Below the pieces are notes generated by a model, which saw only the letters and a list, made by a program, of their open reading frames with translations, was not told the DNA's origin and ran no database searches. Positions 60,689 to 64,000 of a stretch of DNA of 64,000 nucleotides are shown one piece after another (the first letter of the stretch is position 1; each line of letters begins with the position of its first letter). The position numbers were made by a program, and so were the translations under genes. Origin of the DNA: Hexactinellida sp. DTS-2022 (Eukaryota; Porifera; Hexactinellida); NCBI GenBank assembly GCA_028753945.1, contig JAPNXP010000003.1, positions 5,766,001 through 5,830,000 on the forward strand, in the 5' to 3' direction.

Positions 60689-61901
60689 TAATTGTAGCGT
60701 ATATTTGCGTAAATTAGTTTCTGATTTAATAACGTTTCTTAAAGAAATAGGCAATTTTCGAAAATTACAAAACAATTCGAAATATAAAATGAACTATATA
60801 CAAATTACAAAACTTATTTCATAGTACACTTCCTATTAATATTTCAGTTCTATTTTGTTCCTAACTTAACTACCTCAAGGGGACCTTGGAATTTCTACTT
60901 CTTATCACGAATATACATTTATCTGATGAGCTTACAAACATAAGTTGACTGTACTTCTATTTAAGTTATATTATGTCACAATATAGTAAACTCTTAACGA
61001 GTGTTCAATTGTATTAATTTAATATCAACAGTTATAAATATATAATCATTGCTGCAAAGTTTAATTATTTGCTAATTATCCACTAATCATTTCATACTAA
61101 AACTCTGATATAATAAACTACACATCGTAATTTATATAAAAGCTATTGTTGTATTATGATTATTTATATTTTCTACAGCTATTATGATAATTGAGAAATC
61201 GTACTTATTCATTCCCTATTAATAGCGCAAACTTATAACGGACTAATTAACATTAACAGAGAATTTACGTCTTCAACCCAGGTTATAATAACAGAATGAT
61301 TGTGTTAGGGAATCCATATGCACTATTATTTACATTTAATGGATAGTCCAATAGGAAATACTATTCGTGTAGGATTGTATTTATTTCGCAATTTCATAAA
61401 ATACAACCTCGTTATATTCAAATATTTAAATTAATAAGCGAAAATAAGTACTTTGTTAGTAGTAATTTCGTTATAAGTACGTTAAAAAATTATTTCATAT
61501 TCAATGTATTTACGCCTGGTTAATGCATACAAAAACTAAGAATTATTCTTATAGACTTTATAACAAACTCCGCTTATATCGAAGTATACTAATGGTTTGT
61601 TATAACGGGAGTTCACTTGTACCACTAATCAAGTATAAATCCCGAATATGTCCATGTACTCCCTAGCTACGCCCCTGTACCTTAGGAACAAGAAATTATC
61701 CAGGAGCGCGAGACGCTCCTTTAGGAGTATGATTTTAGGAAAAAAATTAATTAGGAGCGCGAAAAATTGGAATCTTCTCCTATACCGTAACATTAATTTG
61801 TGATTTAGGCGTATGAAATTGGATTAGGAGCGTATTTACAAATGGCTGTATAGTACACTGCTTAGGAACGTATATATCTGCTTACCAATTAGTATACTTA
61901 T
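60689..61901. other. intergenic region downstream of LYAR
   Basis: It is mostly AT-rich without recognisable genes. It holds a family B remnant (about 61559-61616, ending TATAACGGGAGTTCACTTG) and repeat J (about 61690-61858). The latter ends some 45 nt upstream of the next putative start codon. Confidence 0.65.
61690..61858. repeat. dispersed repeat family J
   Basis: It contains TTATCCAGGAGCGCGAGACG, TTAGGAGCGCGAAAAATTGG, CATTAATTTGTGATTTAGGC and GGAGCGTATTTACAAATGGC. Confidence 0.78.
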
Positions 61902-62059
61902 ATGGACGAGTGTAAGGACCTGATGGGTCGACTGGAGAGATGTGTGATGCTCTGTCGAGGCGTGTTCGAGGAGTCCGGGACCCTCCCTCTCAACGACGAT
62001 ACTCCCGAGGTGTCCGAGATGTGCGTAGCTCTGGAGGATGTGCTCAGATACAGGATTAG
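61902..62059 (+). CDS. probable first exon of an unidentified gene (partial)
   Basis: From ATG at 61902 the frame encodes about 52 residues (MDECKDLMGRLERCVMLCRG, later CVALEDVLRYRIR) and ends at a good donor, TTAG/GTGAGT, in phase 2. The sequence is GC-rich like other true exons here and unlike the repeats around it. A helical pattern with LED-VL near the end is reminiscent of the start of a RUN domain, but this is weak. No matching acceptor and continuing exon was recognised before the window ends, so the gene would extend right. Expression data would settle whether it is real. Confidence 0.55.
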
Positions 62060-62119
62060 GTGAGTTAGTGTGTGGAAGTATAGTAGAACCTCGTTAGTAG
62101 GAACAGGGTTAATTGATTA

Positions 62120-62263
62120 CAGTTGAAACCGGATATTTTTAACAATCGGATATATTTAACACATTTTCTTGTAAATAATTAATTATTGTTGTTGGTTGTA
62201 AAATCGGGTATTTTTAACAAATTTTCGTTAAAAGAATGTGTTAAAAATATCCGGTTTCAACTG
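62120..62263. mobile_element. MITE family P2
   Basis: Ends CAGTTGAAACCGGATATTTT and AAATATCCGGTTTCAACTG are perfectly inverted, TA-flanked. The interior has TTTTTAACAAT / GTGTTAAAAA pairs. It interrupts a family A copy whose left end is at about 62082. Confidence 0.9.
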
Positions 62264-62481
62264 TAATTGATAAATCGCAATTAGAATACATTAGAACTTA
62301 GCTTAGTTACTACGATCACGGTTAATACGAAATTTCTGGTAATATGAATACTATTTTAGTCCTCTTCAAAGTCTTTTCAATACAAATGATATTTAAGTGA
62401 GTTATAATGGAATTACAGTAGAACCTCGTTAGTACGAACCTGGTTAACTAATTATTTAATTAATTAATCGAAATTAGAATA

Positions 62482-62648
62482 CAGTAGAACTTAGTTAGTA
62501 CGAACACTGCTAATACTAATTTTCGGTTATTATGAACACTATTTAGGTTCCTTTCAAAGCCAATATAAATGGCATTGGTTAATACGAATTCCAGGATAAG
62601 GCGAACGCATTTACTGTACTCTGGGTTCATATTAACGAGGTTATACTG
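62482..62648. mobile_element. MITE family A
   Basis: Ends CAGTAGAACTTAGTTAGTAC and TTAACGAGGTTATACTG, TA-flanked. Truncated left ends of the same family lie at about 62290 and 62416. Confidence 0.82.
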
Positions 62649-62888
62649 TAACTAATTTATTAATGTCAATATGAAAAATGACCTTACCAATACCAGAAAA
62701 TTACAATAAAATGTATATGAAATTCCTATTTTCGCACTTGCTGAAATCTAACAAATAGAAGGCTATATAATTCGTTAATTAATCCCACGGGCTATACCAA
62801 CAAATCCGTACAGTATATAAATATATCAGCAAATAGTGTTATCCTCCCTATTGAAGAAACACCTTTCTGAAATGGTTTTACTCCATTT

Positions 62889-62990
62889 TAGAAATGAGGA
62901 AATCTAAAATTACAGCTGTACTGACAGCTTTTTCTTATGGAGGCAAATTTAAAATAAAATGATGTCGGCACAGCTGTAATTATAGATTTT
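62889..62990. mobile_element. repeat family M, uninterrupted copy
   Basis: AAATCTAAAATTACAGCTGT at the left mirrors ACAGCTGTAATTATAGATTT at the right. TGACAGC and GGAGGC follow inside. It is the parent form of the split copy at 55145-55420. Confidence 0.8.
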
Positions 62991-63158
62991 TCCGTGCCCT
63001 CTCTCGTCTCTAGTAGGATTTATGATCTGCCAATACAGATACGAACTGATCTTACTACACCAGTTGTAACTTGTAACACAAGGCTTCATTAAATACAACC
63101 ACAATGTTATTGTATAGTTCTATAGTGAGTATATAATACAGTGCATAGTATAAATATT

Positions 63159-63254
63159 GGAGGCAATGTAACCTGCTACTTCAACTCTCTGGAACTCAAG
63201 CGCTGCGATATTATTGGAAACAATATTTTAATTAAGCAGATTACGCAATCCTCC
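63159..63254. mobile_element. MITE family W, copy 1
   Basis: GGAGGCAATGTAACCTGCTA at the left and AGCAGATTACGCAATCCTCC at the right are inverted. The second copy lies 110 bp downstream. Confidence 0.8.
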
Positions 63255-63364
63255 TTTTTGCTAAAGTTTATATTTCCAAATAATTTGAGTATTATTAGCA
63301 AACCATACTGACTAGTAGTAAGACAGTACGTAGTATATAAGCTACTGTATTATGTTATATAATG

Positions 63365-63463
63365 GAGGCACTGTAATCTGCTACTTCTCACAATAAGGGC
63401 CTTTTGGAAAGTATTCGGTTTATGACCTAACTTGAGCAGATTACGCAATCCTCCTTTTTGAAA
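63365..63463. mobile_element. MITE family W, copy 2
   Basis: GGAGGCACTGTAATCTGCTA and AGCAGATTACGCAATCCTCC are the ends. The interior is unrelated to copy 1, so only the termini are conserved. Confidence 0.8.
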
Positions 63464-63480
63464 ATTTGATAATAAACTTT

Positions 63481-63636
63481 CAGTCGTTAGTGCGAACAGT
63501 AAATACGGAATACGGACACTATTTAGTCCCCTTCAAAGCCTTTCCAAATTCCAATACAATTGATATTGGTTTATATGTGATTCTGGATAAGGAGAACGCA
63601 TTTTGCCCTGGTGTTCGTACTAACGAGGTTCTACTG
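63481..63636. mobile_element. MITE family A
   Basis: It begins CAGTCGTTAGTGCGAACAGT and ends CTAACGAGGTTCTACTG/TA. The interior has CCCCTTCAAAGCCTTTCC and GGATAAGGAGAACGCATT. Confidence 0.85.
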
Positions 63637-63652
63637 TAAATCAAATAGTGAG

Positions 63653-64000
63653 GGTATAACGTAACATGTTACAAACGTAACATGTTATAAACGTAACATG
63701 TTACAAACGTAACATGTTATAAACGTAACATGTTACAAACATAACATGTTATAAACGTAACATGTTACAAACATAACATGTTATAAACGTAACATGTTAC
63801 AAACATAACATGTTACAAACGTAACATGTTACAAACATAACATGTTACAAACGTAACATGTTACAAACGTAACATGTTACAAACGTAACATGTTATAAAC
63901 GTAACATGTTACAAACATAACATGTTACAAACGTAACATGTTACAAACGTAACATGTTACAAACGTAACATGTTACAAACGTAACATGTTATAAACGTAA
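63653..64000. repeat. 16-bp satellite reaching the window edge
   Basis: At least 20 head-to-tail copies of CGTAACATGTTACAAA. Variants are limited to C/T within ATGTTACAAA and G/A in ACGTAAC. Each unit contains the palindrome TAACATGTTA. The array has no spacers and continues past 64000. Confidence 0.97.

Larger units (their letters stand above)
62060..63652. other. repeat-rich right flank, presumed intron
   Basis: It contains a cluster of family A pieces (about 62082-62648), MITE P2 inserted among them, repeat M (about 62889-62990), two W elements and MITE A (63481). No exon is recognised. Confidence 0.6.

Noticed and set aside
63653..64000. A CRISPR-like array
   Set aside because: Repeats abut without spacers, and the genome is eukaryotic; it is a satellite.

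Overview
The window is AT-rich nuclear DNA from an animal or close relative. The genes have many introns with GT-AG junctions and one likely GC-AG intron. They encode families typical of animals or near-animal lineages: SH2 and SAM signalling, a rhodanese-type MAP-kinase phosphatase, CPT1, Rabin8 and LYAR. Large introns and intergenic DNA are packed with short inverted-repeat transposons. An early-branching aquatic invertebrate such as a sponge or cnidarian would fit, but the species cannot be named from sequence alone.

Layout. (1) 959-22561, plus strand: a 14-exon gene for a 1196-residue protein with an IQGAP-type calponin-homology domain, tyrosine-motif linkers, two SH2 domains, a proline-rich/polyQ region and a C-terminal SAM domain. 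I do not recognise this combination from any named family. Its 3.1 kb intron 7 holds an intronless antisense SLC49-like transporter gene (7589-8995). (2) 25164-26387, minus: a 3-exon dual-specificity MAP-kinase phosphatase, convergent with gene 1. (3) 34423-48003, minus: a 14-exon carnitine O-palmitoyltransferase 1. (4) 50409-56597, minus: a 9-exon Rabin8/Sec2-type Rab exchange factor. (5) 58447-60688, plus: a 4-exon LYAR-like nucleolar zinc-finger gene, divergent from (4). (6) 61902-62059, plus: the probable first exon of an unidentified gene running on toward or past the window edge. All exon models were joined by hand; splice phases agree at every junction and the summed coding lengths are multiples of three.

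The genes do not form one pathway. Gene 1 and the phosphatase are signalling proteins, CPT1 is mitochondrial fatty-acid import, Rabin8 is vesicle traffic/ciliogenesis and LYAR is nucleolar.

The rest is dominated by non-autonomous transposons. At least ten families start CAGT (or CAGG) and end ACTG between TA dinucleotides, in the style of pogo/Tigger MITEs, and they sit inside one another. There are also hAT-like elements with intact 8-bp duplications, a 937-bp foldback element, a 1.2 kb minisatellite inside CPT1 and a 16-bp satellite running off the right edge. No transposase gene, tRNA, rRNA or CRISPR array was seen.
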